Part shown: positions 34,554-44,157 of the stretch, one piece after another | Layout: each line of letters begins with the position of its first letter | Numbering within the stretch: the stretch's first letter is position 1 | Assembly: GCF_900141745.1 (NCBI RefSeq) | Contig: NZ_FSRM01000002.1 | Location: forward strand, 806,001-870,000 | Length of the DNA stretch: 64,000 nucleotides | DNA from: Paraburkholderia phenazinium | GTDB taxonomy: Bacteria; Pseudomonadota; Gammaproteobacteria; Burkholderiales; Burkholderiaceae | Reading direction: 5' to 3' | Program-made: the position numbers and the translations under genes | The notes under the pieces: generated by a model | Told to the model about the DNA's origin: nothing | What the model saw: the letters and a program-made list of their open reading frames with translations, nothing else | Database searches by the model: none

Positions 34554-34820
34554 TCAAAATACTTCGACCGAACACCAGTCGGGCACGAACCCTTCGAAGA
34601 TGAAAAAATCGTCGATGTATGCGAGACCGAGCTTTTCCAAAGACCTCATGCACGAGTCTGCTGCATCTCCGCCGAAAAACGGACCAAGCGAAATTAGATT
34701 GCTAGATTCGTCAAAATAGGTCCGCAAATTGAATTCGACCATAACCGTCGAGAGATCGACATTCTTGGCCGTGAGTGCGGCTCGTCGGACAACGATTCCG
34801 AAATCTCGCGATACCTTCAT
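34554..34820 (-). CDS. Small hypothetical protein
   Basis: An 88-residue acidic protein beginning MKVSRDFGIVVRRAALTAKN, with a mixed alpha/beta look and a Phe/Asp-rich tail. No signal, membrane segment or known motif. Flanked by degenerate dispersed repeats. Confidence 0.5.
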   Translation of the reverse strand: MKVSRDFGIVVRRAALTAKNVDLSTVMVEFNLRTYFDESSNLISLGPFFGGDAADSCMRSLEKLGLAYIDDFFIFEGFVPDWCSVEVF

Positions 34821-34848
34821 CTGTAGATGGCCGGAGCAAATGTGTAGC

Positions 34849-34898
34849 CACGATTGTTAACGATCTACGTGCCGGTGTCGACTGGCCGTTGGTGGCCG
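34849..34898 (+). repeat. Degenerate dispersed repeat, copy 1
   Basis: Shares the pattern ACGATTGT-N2-ACGAT, then GTCGAC or similar, then TGGCCG with the stretches at 36019 and 38135. All three lie between genes. Confidence 0.45.
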
Positions 34899-35061
34899 AA
34901 CCCGGGCCGCCGGCGAGCGCACCAAATCGACCCATCGCGGACTTTCGGCTTTCTCGAGAGCGGCCGCTCGACGGGCATCAAGACTTCGCCCCAGTACGAC
35001 GCGGCAACCGCAACGATAGGATCATGTGGATGAGCTCTTCGGCGAACGCCTCGCCCGTGTT

Positions 35062-35892
35062 TCAATGTATTAGCGCGCGGAAATCTTTTTGTGCATGAAA
35101 TTGCGAAAACTGTTTGTCGTCGGCAATAATCGCTTTAAAGTTTGGATTTATCTTAATGACGGATTTCAGGGCTTCGATCGCTTCCTGGCGTTCGCCAGCC
35201 GCCCAGAGGGCTAGCGCTAAATTGTAGTAACCCCAAACGTACTGAGGGTCAATCTTTACCGACGTTTTAAGATTCTCCAACGCCTCGCCGACATTCCCTT
35301 TCTGCAACAACGCATACCCAAGCAAGTTGTAAGTCATAGCGTCTTGGGAGTTGAGTTTGAGCGCTTTTCTGTATGCAACGATTGCATCATCTATTCTGCC
35401 GCCTTGTGCGCTCGCAATCCCAGATCGAACGTATTCTTCAGCGGGCAACACCGCTACAGATTGTGGGGCACTCTCCACGGCGTGGCGAAGCTTGCCCTCC
35501 TTGTCCTCGATTAGGTGCGTATTGAGGAGGAACTCAAGATTCTTGACAGCGTCCTCTTGGTTGCCTGTCGCCACTGCCTTCAGAATTAGCGAGGATTCAA
35601 GCTTCGATTTCTCAAGCGTTAGATTGGAAAAACCTTGGAGGAGCGCTCCAATAACCGCTCCGATTATTGCAGTGGCACCCGCGATGATGGCTGCCCTAAT
35701 TGGTGTGAAGTTAGCCGCGCGATGTGTCGCGATTTCGCCTTCTTGGAGGATCAATTCGCGCTCCTTCAGATCGAGCTCGCGTCGCCGTGCTTCTATTTCC
35801 GCCCGAAGTCGGTCGCGTTCGATATCGAGCTTGAGCAACTCGACGCCCGAATCTAGCTTCGGCGGAGTCGCGCGAATCTCAGGAGTTGTCAT
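35062..35892 (-). CDS. Membrane-anchored TPR protein
   Basis: A 276-residue protein. Residues about 15-55 form a charged coiled coil (LKLDIERDRLRAEIEARRRE), followed by a hydrophobic span (AAIIAGATAIIGAVIGALLQ, about 66-88). The C-terminal half has TPR repeats, for example GRIDDAIVAYRKALKLNSQD, GNVGEALENLKTSVKIDPQY and GERQEAIEALKSVIKINPNF. It is probably an inner-membrane scaffold with a TPR surface for partners. No enzymatic motif. It lies alone between repeats. Confidence 0.75.
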   Translation of the reverse strand: MTTPEIRATPPKLDSGVELLKLDIERDRLRAEIEARRRELDLKERELILQEGEIATHRAANFTPIRAAIIAGATAIIGAVIGALLQGFSNLTLEKSKLESSLILKAVATGNQEDAVKNLEFLLNTHLIEDKEGKLRHAVESAPQSVAVLPAEEYVRSGIASAQGGRIDDAIVAYRKALKLNSQDAMTYNLLGYALLQKGNVGEALENLKTSVKIDPQYVWGYYNLALALWAAGERQEAIEALKSVIKINPNFKAIIADDKQFSQFHAQKDFRALIH

Positions 35893-36018
35893 CTTTTACT
35901 GCTCCTTGGGCATATCGAAGAGCATTTTTGCGCACAGCGTCGCTCCGGCAAGCCCGTGCCTTGCCGGATAGGAGGAACTGCAACCCACGTAGGTAGTTCA
36001 GTAGGCCGTTCTAGACTC

Positions 36019-36070
36019 CACGATTGTGGACGATCTGGACCGCGACGTCTAATGGCCGGTTGTGGCCGGT
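36019..36070 (+). repeat. Degenerate dispersed repeat, copy 2
   Basis: Reads CACGATTGTGGACGATCT, then TGGCCGGTTGTGGCCGG. See the copy at 34849. Confidence 0.45.
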
Positions 36071-36103
36071 CACCGCCTGATGGCGATCCGCAGCGCGCGA
36101 CTC

Positions 36104-36898
36104 TCAATGGTCACCCAGCAGTTGCGGCAGTTGTTCCAGAGTGGGCAGGAAGTAATCCGGACAAACTGCACCATTGCGCTCCGCGCCTAGGGTGTATTTT
36201 CCGGTACCCACCAGTAACGATCTGGCGCCTATGCGTGTCGCACCAAGCACATCGGTACTGATGTCGTCACCGATGATCAGCGCTTCATCGGCACGGCAGC
36301 CAACATGAGCGAGTGCCCGCTGGAAGAACAGTTCTGACGGCTTGCCGGTTACCGTAGCCTGTCTGCCCGTGGCCGCTTCCAGCCCTACGATAAAGCTGCC
36401 GCAGTCGAGCTTGGGACCGTCATGGTCAAACCAGAAGAGCCCTTTTTGAGGCACAACCAATTCGGCTCCAGCTCTTAACATCAGAAAGGCCTGGTTCAGT
36501 ACCTGAAAGTTGAACTGCTCGCCGATATCACTGATGACAACCACGTCGGGTTCTTTATCATTGATCGCAATGCCATCAAACATGGGGCGGATTGAAGACG
36601 GCACGATCAGGTGACATGTAATGCCGGGCCGCGATTTCAGATATTCAACGCATGCGGTGCCAGCGGTCTGGATTTCGTCGCTCTCGATCGCCAAGCCCCG
36701 GCTTTGCAATTCAGCAGCTAACAGGTCGGGACTCCGGCTGGTCGTGTTCGTCAGGAAGCGAACGGCCAGGCCTTGGCGTCGGGCACAAGCCACGGCGCCG
36801 GCGGCACCTGGTAAGGCTCTTCCTCTTCCCACAAGCGTACCGTCGACATCGAAAAGGATGGTCTTGATTGCACCCGGCAATGCCATCGCGGAATTCAT
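36104..36898 (-). CDS. HAD-IIA (NagD-like) phosphatase
   Basis: A 264-residue haloacid-dehalogenase hydrolase. Motif I is LFDVDGTL (nucleophile and acid Asp), motif II LTNTTSRS, motif III GKPSELFF (Lys), and motif IV IGDDISTDV. The large C2 cap between motifs II and III places it in the HAD-IIA group (NagD, p-nitrophenyl phosphatase, phosphoglycolate phosphatase). The substrate cannot be told from the sequence. No operon partner is clear. Confidence 0.88.
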   Translation of the reverse strand: MNSAMALPGAIKTILFDVDGTLVGRGRALPGAAGAVACARRQGLAVRFLTNTTSRSPDLLAAELQSRGLAIESDEIQTAGTACVEYLKSRPGITCHLIVPSSIRPMFDGIAINDKEPDVVVISDIGEQFNFQVLNQAFLMLRAGAELVVPQKGLFWFDHDGPKLDCGSFIVGLEAATGRQATVTGKPSELFFQRALAHVGCRADEALIIGDDISTDVLGATRIGARSLLVGTGKYTLGAERNGAVCPDYFLPTLEQLPQLLGDH

Positions 36899-36984
36899 AG
36901 TTTGCGCTCCCCAAGTTTGCCCACCGATTCTCAGCAGTCTGAGCGCCCGTGTCGACAGATGTGGAAAGTCGGCCGGCGCCGGGA

Positions 36985-37431
36985 CTACAGTCCTGGCTTC
37001 GCGATAAATGCGAGCTTCTCATGTCCGTCAAACCCCGCTGACTCATAGAAGTGCACAGTTGCTTTATCCTTTCTTCCCGTCAGCAACATGACTTTATAGC
37101 AGCCAGCCGTCCAGCTCGATGTCAACGCCTCTCGAAGCACTGCTTTGCCGTAGCCCTTCCCGCGATGAGCGCTGTGAGTGACGACGTTCTCCAGGACACC
37201 GTAAGGCCTGCAACCACGGGTGAGATTTGGTATGACAGTCAGAGCACAGCTAGAAACCAGCTCGCTATCCATATATCCACCGAACAGGGTGTGACGAGGG
37301 TTCGCCATAAGCTCATTCCAGATTGAGCGAATAACCGGTTCATCCGGGAGCGCTTCATCGGCTGGATGCAGGTGACGATAGAGAAGGAGCAGTTGATCAA
37401 GCTCGGTCGGGGAAATGCTGCGTACTTGCAA
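36985..37431 (-). CDS. GNAT-family N-acetyltransferase
   Basis: A 148-residue protein with the GNAT fold. The acetyl-CoA loop is ENVVTHSAHRGKGYGKAVLR (R-G-x-G-x-G/A pattern), followed by HFYESAGFDGHEKLAF, typical of the last strands. The full length suggests an intact enzyme. The acceptor substrate is unknown. Confidence 0.85.
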   Translation of the reverse strand: MQVRSISPTELDQLLLLYRHLHPADEALPDEPVIRSIWNELMANPRHTLFGGYMDSELVSSCALTVIPNLTRGCRPYGVLENVVTHSAHRGKGYGKAVLREALTSSWTAGCYKVMLLTGRKDKATVHFYESAGFDGHEKLAFIAKPGL

Positions 37432-37665
37432 TTCAACACCCTCCTTCTTTCGAGAAGCGATTTTGCTTCGTGGTGGACCGAGTTATGGATAGTCCGAAAC
37501 CGCCGGGCCTCTGTCGGTGAAGACCGACACGACGGCGCGCCGCTTTCCAAACGATGACCGGAGCGGGGCAGCGGTCCAGATAGCCCACGTTCGACCGTGT
37601 GGTCTGGATTGTCAACCAATTCATGTGTGGTTGTCGAAGGTACGCCAATGGCCGCTGACTGCCGG

Positions 37666-38103
37666 TTACAAGCGCTGCATTTGCAACGACGTGAGAGTTG
37701 TATTGACTACCTGAAATCCAAGGCGTTGGTAAAGATTAATCGCGCGATTTCCTTTCAAAACGCTTAGCTTGACAGGTACGCCGGCGGCATCTGCCTGCCG
37801 TAAAAATTCCCCAACCAGATAGGCCGCGATGCCGCGTCCCTGATGGGTCGGCGAGATCTGGATCTGTACGATCGTCCATTCATCCGGGTCCCGGAAGAAT
37901 TTGAAAATTCCAAGTCTTTCCGATCCGCAACAGATTATGTAAGCGTCGTTATAGCGATAGCGAAGACGCTCCCAATGAGCGCGCTCGTCGGTCGACTCGC
38001 CAGCGCGTTCCAGGTGTTCGTCCATCGTCGCTCTCCGCAAGTCGAACAGAAACGGCTCGTCGGCCGCGGTCGCCGCACGAAGCATGACTTCAAAATTTTC
38101 CAT
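37666..38103 (-). CDS. GNAT-family N-acetyltransferase
   Basis: A 145-residue GNAT protein. The acetyl-CoA loop is IQISPTHQGRGIAAYLVGEF and the C-terminal part reads GNRAINLYQRLGFQVVNTTL, as in RimI-like enzymes. It is about 230 bp upstream in gene order from the other acetyltransferase and is not a close duplicate of it. Substrate unknown. Confidence 0.85.
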   Translation of the reverse strand: MENFEVMLRAATAADEPFLFDLRRATMDEHLERAGESTDERAHWERLRYRYNDAYIICCGSERLGIFKFFRDPDEWTIVQIQISPTHQGRGIAAYLVGEFLRQADAAGVPVKLSVLKGNRAINLYQRLGFQVVNTTLTSLQMQRL

Positions 38104-38134
38104 TCGAAAGCGTCGACCGCAGCATTGGGATATC

Positions 38135-38185
38135 GACGATTGTTGACGATTCCCGCGATGTTGTCGACCGTCCGAAAGTGGCCGG
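38135..38185 (+). repeat. Degenerate dispersed repeat, copy 3
   Basis: Reads GACGATTGTTGACGATTC, then TTGTCGACCGTCCGAAAG and TGGCCGG. See the copy at 34849. Confidence 0.45.
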
Positions 38186-38310
38186 CTACTGTCTCATGCA
38201 AACGGCATGGACCGCCCGAATCGCCTTCGGTCCCGATCGACAGCACGCGACCCACAGCGGACCACTGCCTTTGCCGACAGCAGACATTCAAAAGACGAAT
38301 CGGACGATGG

Positions 38311-38781
38311 TTATGAGGCCTCACGCAGCCACGTAAGATAGAGGAACAGCCAGCAAGCAAGACCGCTCACTACCCCAACGGGAGCAACGAGCCGGATCAG
38401 CACGCTGAATGCGAAATGTTCGTTGTCAACGCGGGGAGACAAAAAGATCATGCCCGCCCAGAGGCCCACGGACAGCACCACGCCCATAGTCGCGAAATAA
38501 AGCCAGTGCCGCGTTCCGACTTTGTTGGCAACGATCATTCCGGCTACGTAGAAGGGGAAGATCGGCAACGCAAAAATCGCGAGGCCCAATAGGGCAGCGC
38601 CCAGCTCAACTCCGAAAAAGTGAGGAATGCTGAACACAAATCCGTGCTTTGCGGCGACACCAGGGAGTTGCGTACTTCCGACAATAAGGGCTGGAATAAA
38701 CGTCATCGCACCCGCAGCCACGGCTATCGGATACGCGATGACTGACCGACCTAACGTGATGAATTGCCCATGCTTTGCCAT
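38311..38781 (-). CDS. Hypothetical four-helix membrane protein
   Basis: A 156-residue inner-membrane protein with about four hydrophobic helices (YPIAVAAGAMTFIPALIVGS; ELGAALLGLAIFALPIFPFY; LYFATMGVVLSVGLWAGMIF; APVGVVSGLACWLFLYLTWL). I start at ATG 38781 because GGAG lies 6 bp upstream. No family recognised and no operon partner. Confidence 0.65.
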   Translation of the reverse strand: MAKHGQFITLGRSVIAYPIAVAAGAMTFIPALIVGSTQLPGVAAKHGFVFSIPHFFGVELGAALLGLAIFALPIFPFYVAGMIVANKVGTRHWLYFATMGVVLSVGLWAGMIFLSPRVDNEHFAFSVLIRLVAPVGVVSGLACWLFLYLTWLREAS

Positions 38782-39253
38782 TGCAACTCCAATGCGGCAT
38801 TCGAAATGGTTCAGCCGACGCATCTGCGATTGTCACCAGACTTGATGCCCATGTCGAATGCCTGTTCCTGGCCGCTCCCGGCCTGTCCGCGATCGGCGGC
38901 ACGCGACCCGATACAGTCTCTCACTCTCGTACGAAGCGGACATTGGCCATGCTGTGTTGGCACAATGAATGATGTACGTTCTAAGTGAACGCGTCCATCG
39001 TCTTTACGCCTGGCTGAGCTTCTCACGTCGATTTACAAGATACATTTGCCCACCCATTCCTCAAGAAGCGGGCGAGGTGTTCTGCGGGCATCAGATCGAG
39101 ACCTACCGCCGCGAGCGTTTTCTCACGATGCGCGGCGTGCTTGCACGCCAGCTCGACTTCGGCAGCGGTTATTCGGGAATCTACAAGTCACAGGTCACCA
39201 AGCGCCGATCGAGCGCAGGCGGCAGTTAAACGCGCTGAGAAGCCACAGGGCGA

Positions 39254-40276
39254 TCAACCCGCCGGGCCGGGCCACGGTAGCGCACTGGCGCGCGTGCCTA
39301 CCTTACGCCCGACTATCTCGTAAATGGCCACATCATCATGCTCGAACGCAGCGGCCCAGCCGCTCAGGTAGTCGCACCAGGTCTGGAAGCTACGGTCATC
39401 GACGTGTTGCCGCAGTGCCATCGACTTCGTCCTGAAGTTCTGCTCCCACAAACGCAGCGTCCTCACACAATGCCGGCGCAGGTTCTGAATGTCTGACACC
39501 TCTAGTCCACCTTCCCGCATCGCAGTTAACGCATAGCCAAGGTCGGGTAGTTCGTCGTCCGGAAACACATATCCGCCGGAAAACCCGCCACCATCCAGGC
39601 CCAACTCGCTGCTAGCTGGTCCCGCCGCCATGATTCCATGACTGACCAGCACGCCATCCGTTGCGAGATGCTCCTGCAAGACGGAGAAGTACTCCCAAAG
39701 ATCGCCGCGACTGTCGAACTCGAACATGCCCAAGCTCGTGATCCGGTCGAACCAGCCCTCGACATCGGGATAAGCTTGCAAACGGATCTCGACACGGTCG
39801 GCCAGGTCTGCTGCCTTAATGCACTCGTTGGCCCGATCGAACTGATTCTTCGACTGCGTAATGCCGACGCAACGCGCGCCGAACTTCTCGGCGGCCCGAA
39901 TCACCAACGCTCCCCACCCGCAATCGACATCAAGCAGACTTTGCCCCGGCTTGAGCCCGATTTTCGTGAGGACGTGATCGATCTTTTTCAGTTGAGCGGT
40001 TGCGAGGTCTTCGTCGCCGTTTTCGAAATAGGCGCACGAATAGACCATGCGCGGATCCAGCAACATTGGGTAGTATTCGTGCGGCATGTTGCGCCGGCGC
40101 CTGTCCCGCTCCAGCAGCGCTTTCGCCGCAACCGACTTCAAAACGGCAGAAAGTTTTCGGTGTTCGGACCTTTCGACATTGTATGGCTGTCTCTCACATG
40201 GCTTGGTGCGCGCGGACGTGCTCATCCGCGTGCGAACCTCGCTGATCCACCGGCTTACTTTTCCGTCCTGAGGCAT
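39254..40276 (-). CDS. Cyclopropane-fatty-acid synthase-like methyltransferase
   Basis: A 340-residue SAM-dependent enzyme related to Cfa, which adds a methylene bridge to unsaturated phospholipid chains and raises acid tolerance. Seen: MVYSCAYFENGDEDLATAQL, the SAM motif LLDVDCGWGALVIRAAEKFG (usual form is VLDIGCGWGG), SLGMFEFDSRGDLWEYF (usual GMFEHVG), and YVFPDDELPDL. The first Gly of the SAM loop is Asp and the FEH motif is FEF, so activity may be altered. GGAG lies upstream of ATG 40276, 26 bp after the ClC stop, so it shares the ClC transcript. Confidence 0.8.
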   Translation of the reverse strand: MPQDGKVSRWISEVRTRMSTSARTKPCERQPYNVERSEHRKLSAVLKSVAAKALLERDRRRRNMPHEYYPMLLDPRMVYSCAYFENGDEDLATAQLKKIDHVLTKIGLKPGQSLLDVDCGWGALVIRAAEKFGARCVGITQSKNQFDRANECIKAADLADRVEIRLQAYPDVEGWFDRITSLGMFEFDSRGDLWEYFSVLQEHLATDGVLVSHGIMAAGPASSELGLDGGGFSGGYVFPDDELPDLGYALTAMREGGLEVSDIQNLRRHCVRTLRLWEQNFRTKSMALRQHVDDRSFQTWCDYLSGWAAAFEHDDVAIYEIVGRKVGTRASALPWPGPAG

Positions 40277-40302
40277 CTGTCTCTCCGTTGCCCTGTTGTT
40301 TT

Positions 40303-42114
40303 TCACCGCCGTATATCGGCGTGCTCGCTCGGCATATCTTCCCGCTTGTTGGTCGGTGCGAGGCGCGTGCTGCGCGGAATCCAAACACGGCGGAATTGCT
40401 CGTGTTCATGCTCTTCGGCGAACACCGACATCGACGGCTTGAGCAGGTCGTGCCGCGATACGATGCCGAGCAGGTGATACGTTTTCTCGTCTTCGACCAC
40501 GGGAACACGGTCGAGTCCGGTTATAGCGAGGCGAGCGGCCACGCTTCTACAGGTCTCTCCTGGTAGCGCGATGTCGGGCCGCGTTTGCCCGAAGAACGTG
40601 CCAAGCGGAGCACCGGCTTTTTCCGGAGGAATCCGGTCGAGCAGCGTCCGGTCTGCCATGCCCACCAGGATTCCGGAGTCGACAACCGGATAGGCACGAT
40701 ACTTCTGCCCCGCCCCGAAATAGTCTCGGAGTACCTCGGCGACCGTCGTTTTCGCGTCGATTGTCACGATGGCGCGGGTCATGACCTCTTCGACATAATG
40801 TCTTTCGAGTGGATCGATGCTGTACTCGCGATAGATGTGATAGCCGCGGCGGGCAATCTTTTCTGTCAGAATCGAGCGGCGCATGAGAAGGACCGTGAAA
40901 CCATAGGCGACTGCGGCGGCCGCCAGCAGCGGCAGCAACGCATTCCCGTCGCCCGTCAGTTCGAACGCAAACACGGAAGCCATCACGGGCGCGCGCATCA
41001 TGCCGCCGAGCGCAGCGGCCATGAAGATGAGCGGCCAGACCGCAGGCTCGCCTCCAGACATGTACGGGCCGACGATGGCGCCCACGCCTGCGCCCATCAT
41101 CAGCAACGGAGCCAGTACGCCACCGGATGTGCCCGAGGCCAGGGCAATGACCCAGATGATGGCCTTGACCAGGACAATCGCGATCACGATTTTCACAGCA
41201 AGGTGATTTTGCAGCAGGTCTCCGATGACGTCGTAACCAACACCGAGCGTGCGCGGCTGAAAATAGCCGCCGATACCGACCGCGATTGCACCCAATGCCG
41301 GCCACCACATCCAGTGGATCGGCAACTTGCCGAATATATCCTCCACCTTGTAGAGCCCCGTGGACAATCCCCAGGACAACGCACCGGTGATCACACCCGC
41401 GATGGCCGACGACACGAGACCCATCGGACCGAGCGGCAACGTATGCAACGGGAACAAAGGCCCGCTGCCTAAAAACAGCGGCCGGGTGAAACCTGCCACA
41501 GCACACGCGATGGCGACCGGCAAGAGGCTGCGAGGCCGCAGTTCGAACAGCAGGAGCTCAATGGCGAGCAGCACAGCCGCAACCGGTGTGCCGAACACCG
41601 CGGTCATGCCGGCCACCGCGCCCGCCACCAGGAGTGCCTTTCTTTCGGCACTCGACAGATGGAAATATTGAGCAATGAGCGAACCGATCGCTCCGCCCGT
41701 CATGATGATCGGTCCTTCCGCACCAAAGGGTCCGCCGCTGCCGATCGCGATCGCCGAGGCGAACGGCTTGAGGATCGCCACTTTCGGCGACATCTTGCTC
41801 TTGCCGAACAGAATGGCTTCGATGGCTTCGGGTATGCCATGACCGCGAATCTGCTCCGAACCGTACCGCGCAATCAATCCCACCAGCAGGCCGCCAATTA
41901 CGGGAATTGCAACGACGATTAGTCCAAGCGTGTTCTCCGACGGCGAATGGTTCGCCGTGGATATCGTCTGATAGAAAAACAGGTTCGTGAAGAAGCGGAT
42001 CAGGTGCAGCAGAAAATCGGCGGCGACGGTGCTCAACGCGCCGCCGGCCGCCGCAATGGCACTGATACGCAGAAGCCGGACATCTGTTGCGAAGTCGCCT
42101 TTGTGCTCGCTCAT
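40303..42114 (-). CDS. ClC-family chloride channel/antiporter with CBS domains
   Basis: A 603-residue ClC protein. The membrane part (about 1-430) has GHGIPEAIEAILFGKSKMSP (usual GSGIP), GSGGPFGAEGPIIMTGGAIG with the gating Glu retained, and ASGTSGGVLAPLLMMGAGVG. The C-terminal part has two CBS domains (about 450-600; EEVMTRAIVTIDAKTTVAEV and GIVSRHDLLKPSMS). The gating Glu favours Cl-/H+ antiport, which aids acid resistance. I use ATG 42114 (MSEHKGDF), not the longer frame, because an operator lies 47 bp upstream. Close paralogue of the gene at 44.9 kb. Confidence 0.9.
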   Translation of the reverse strand: MSEHKGDFATDVRLLRISAIAAAGGALSTVAADFLLHLIRFFTNLFFYQTISTANHSPSENTLGLIVVAIPVIGGLLVGLIARYGSEQIRGHGIPEAIEAILFGKSKMSPKVAILKPFASAIAIGSGGPFGAEGPIIMTGGAIGSLIAQYFHLSSAERKALLVAGAVAGMTAVFGTPVAAVLLAIELLLFELRPRSLLPVAIACAVAGFTRPLFLGSGPLFPLHTLPLGPMGLVSSAIAGVITGALSWGLSTGLYKVEDIFGKLPIHWMWWPALGAIAVGIGGYFQPRTLGVGYDVIGDLLQNHLAVKIVIAIVLVKAIIWVIALASGTSGGVLAPLLMMGAGVGAIVGPYMSGGEPAVWPLIFMAAALGGMMRAPVMASVFAFELTGDGNALLPLLAAAAVAYGFTVLLMRRSILTEKIARRGYHIYREYSIDPLERHYVEEVMTRAIVTIDAKTTVAEVLRDYFGAGQKYRAYPVVDSGILVGMADRTLLDRIPPEKAGAPLGTFFGQTRPDIALPGETCRSVAARLAITGLDRVPVVEDEKTYHLLGIVSRHDLLKPSMSVFAEEHEHEQFRRVWIPRSTRLAPTNKREDMPSEHADIRR

Positions 42115-42160
42115 GATTACCCTTGCCTGACAGCCAATGATCGATAACATGTGGACGCTA

Positions 42161-42181
42161 TATATATCATAATGTGATGTA
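42161..42181. promoter_or_regulatory. MarR-type operator A (ClC-cfa unit)
   Basis: TATATATCA-TAATG-TGATGTA, 47 bp upstream of the ClC start. One of six related sites between 42 and 50.2 kb. Confidence 0.7.
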
Positions 42182-42907
42182 ATTTGCACAACGCTTATGA
42201 GTTTGTCCTTGCTCCCGTCACCGGGTGATCTGCCGGGATGCACGCAAGTCCTCGGCGTCAGCGTGCGGTTGTAAGCGTAGTCTTTTGGTTGGCTGTGGAC
42301 GGTACTGTCTGTTCGTACGGGTCCGCAACTGTGCTCGGTCGACCGCGAAAGCGGACCCTGCGAACCACGCACGTGAGCTGCAATGTAATAACTCTCATGC
42401 CAGGGATGCGACGCTCATCGTCGCGAATTGAATGGCCGCATGCCGGGCGGATCGGACGTCTGAACGTCCGATCGACGTCGCATGTGAACGACGGTCTGCG
42501 GTCCGGCTACTGCCTGCTTCGTTTTGGCGTATGCCCCCAGAGATTTGCAAGCTCGGGATCTGCGCAGCGCAGCCGGAAGCGAATGCAACCGGGCAACCCC
42601 TGATTCTTCACCGGGGTTCTCATCGCATAGGAGCTCACAGCGGGAATTACATTAACAAGTGCCCTGCTGATCGAGTTTGGTTAGAACCTTATCGCACAAG
42701 GGCAAATCGCCGCCTATCAAGGATCTGCAACGATTCACGCACCGCGCATCGTCGAATTGACGGGTCTATTGATGCAACGTTGACAACTTTATTGCGTTCT
42801 ACGGCAGCCTGACGAGGACCACCAGCCGCCTGTAACGGACAGCAAATAACGGGGCGCGCATAGGGCTACCACTTATTTCAGGACTTGCGCTTGCCCGCTG
42901 TAGGGCA
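42182..42907. other. Intergenic stretch, nothing supported
   Basis: About 725 bp without a convincing gene. A plus-strand open frame (42432-42812) has no ribosome site and poor composition. No repeat or RNA gene is seen. Confidence 0.4.
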
Positions 42908-43174
42908 TCAATAACGCCTGTGCAAACGATTCGCACGACTCATCCTCCGTCGAGCCTTTGGCCACCGAATACACCTGCGCCACGGCAGCGCCGGCGGTTG
43001 CCGGTTTGCACCGTTGCCCGGAGAGGTGCCGTTACGCCCGTCCGCCAATGTCTCGCGTGGGCGCGAAGCCGGTTCCCAATCGGCATCATTGAGGAGGTCA
43101 CACAGGGCGGCACCCAGCACGCCCCACACAACCAATATGGCAATCAGCCATACCGAAGCATTGTCGGCGTTCAT
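42908..43174 (-). CDS. Small membrane protein downstream of cysM
   Basis: An 88-residue protein. MNADNASVWLIAILVVWGVL is followed by a basic, Arg-rich tail, giving one transmembrane helix with a cytoplasmic extension. I start at ATG 43174 with AGGTGG upstream; a GTG at 43186 is the alternative, directly after the cysM stop. Translation is probably coupled to cysM. The function is unknown. Confidence 0.6.
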   Translation of the reverse strand: MNADNASVWLIAILVVWGVLGAALCDLLNDADWEPASRPRETLADGRNGTSPGNGANRQPPALPWRRCIRWPKARRRMSRANRLHRRY

Positions 43175-43186
43175 AGTCAGATCCAC

Positions 43187-44089
43187 CTATGCTGGAAACG
43201 CGCCAGTCGACAGATATCGATCGCCGCGATCACAAACGACAAACACAATCGTTGAATTCTCAACCTCATGCGCAATACGCAGTGCGACGGCGCATGCACC
43301 CCCTGCGGAAATGCCGCAGAAGATTCCCTCGATCGCGGCGAGCCGCCTGGCCGTGGTTTCGGCGGTCGCCTGACTGATCGACTCGGTTCGATCAATCCGC
43401 CCGGGCTCGAAGAATGCAGGCAGGTATCCGTCGGACCACTTGCGTATGCCGGGAATGCGCGAACCCTCTTCAGGTTGCGCCCCGACAATCTGGACGGCGG
43501 GATTCTGCTCTTTCAGAAACCGGCTCACGCCCATGATGGTCCCTGTGGTGCCCATCGCAGACACGAAATGCGTAATCCGTCCCTGCGTTTCGCGCCAGAT
43601 CTCCGGACCGGTTGCTTCGTAATGTGCGAGCGGATTATCGGGATTGGAAAACTGATCGAGCACAATCCCCCGGCCTTCCCGCTCCATCTGCGCAGCGATG
43701 TCCCGCGCGCATTCCATGCCTCCGTTGGCCGGAGTCAAAATGATTTCTGCGCCGTACGCGGCCATGCTGCGGCACCGCTCCACCGACACATCCTCCGGCA
43801 TCAGCAGCACCATCCGGTAGCCGCCCAGGGCGGCGATCATGGCGAGCGCGATACCTGTGTTTCCGCTGGTGGCTTCGATCAGCACGTCGCCGGGCCGGAT
43901 GCGCCCGCGTTGCTCGGCCCCCCTAATCATCGACTGCGCCGCGCGATCCTTGACTGAACCCGCTGGGTTGTTGCCCTCCAGCTTGCCGAGAATGACGTTG
44001 TTGCGCGCCCGAATCAGCTCGTCCGGCAGACGGACAAGTTCAACCAGGGAGGTGTTGCCGATCGTGGTTTCAATCGTCCTGTAGGTCAT
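43187..44089 (-). CDS. cysM: Cysteine synthase B
   Basis: A 300-residue PLP enzyme making cysteine (or S-sulfocysteine) from O-acetylserine and sulfide or thiosulfate. Seen: KLEGNNPAGSVKDRAAQSMI with the Schiff-base Lys (about 41), the substrate loop EATSGNTGIALAMIAALGGY, the phosphate loop GTTGTIMG, and GGACAVALRIA near the end. The length and NPAGSVKDR motif favour CysM over CysK. I start at MTYRTIETT (44089). It lies 68 bp after a universal stress protein gene in the putative MarR regulon, suggesting thiol supply during stress. Confidence 0.9.
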   Translation of the reverse strand: MTYRTIETTIGNTSLVELVRLPDELIRARNNVILGKLEGNNPAGSVKDRAAQSMIRGAEQRGRIRPGDVLIEATSGNTGIALAMIAALGGYRMVLLMPEDVSVERCRSMAAYGAEIILTPANGGMECARDIAAQMEREGRGIVLDQFSNPDNPLAHYEATGPEIWRETQGRITHFVSAMGTTGTIMGVSRFLKEQNPAVQIVGAQPEEGSRIPGIRKWSDGYLPAFFEPGRIDRTESISQATAETTARRLAAIEGIFCGISAGGACAVALRIAHEVENSTIVFVVCDRGDRYLSTGAFPA

Positions 44090-44157
44090 ATTCCAGAATA
44101 TTGACGAGGGTGGGTCACGCAGACTGTTGGTGGGCCGGATCTGACCAACCCAGCCGA

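Noticed and set aside
38969-39229. Plus-strand frame with HQIETYRRERFLTMRGVLAR
   Set aside because: It looks somewhat protein-like but has no good start or family match. It may be a relic; too weak to list.
42432-42812. Possible plus-strand gene of 126 codons
   Set aside because: No ribosome site, poor codon pattern and no recognisable domain.
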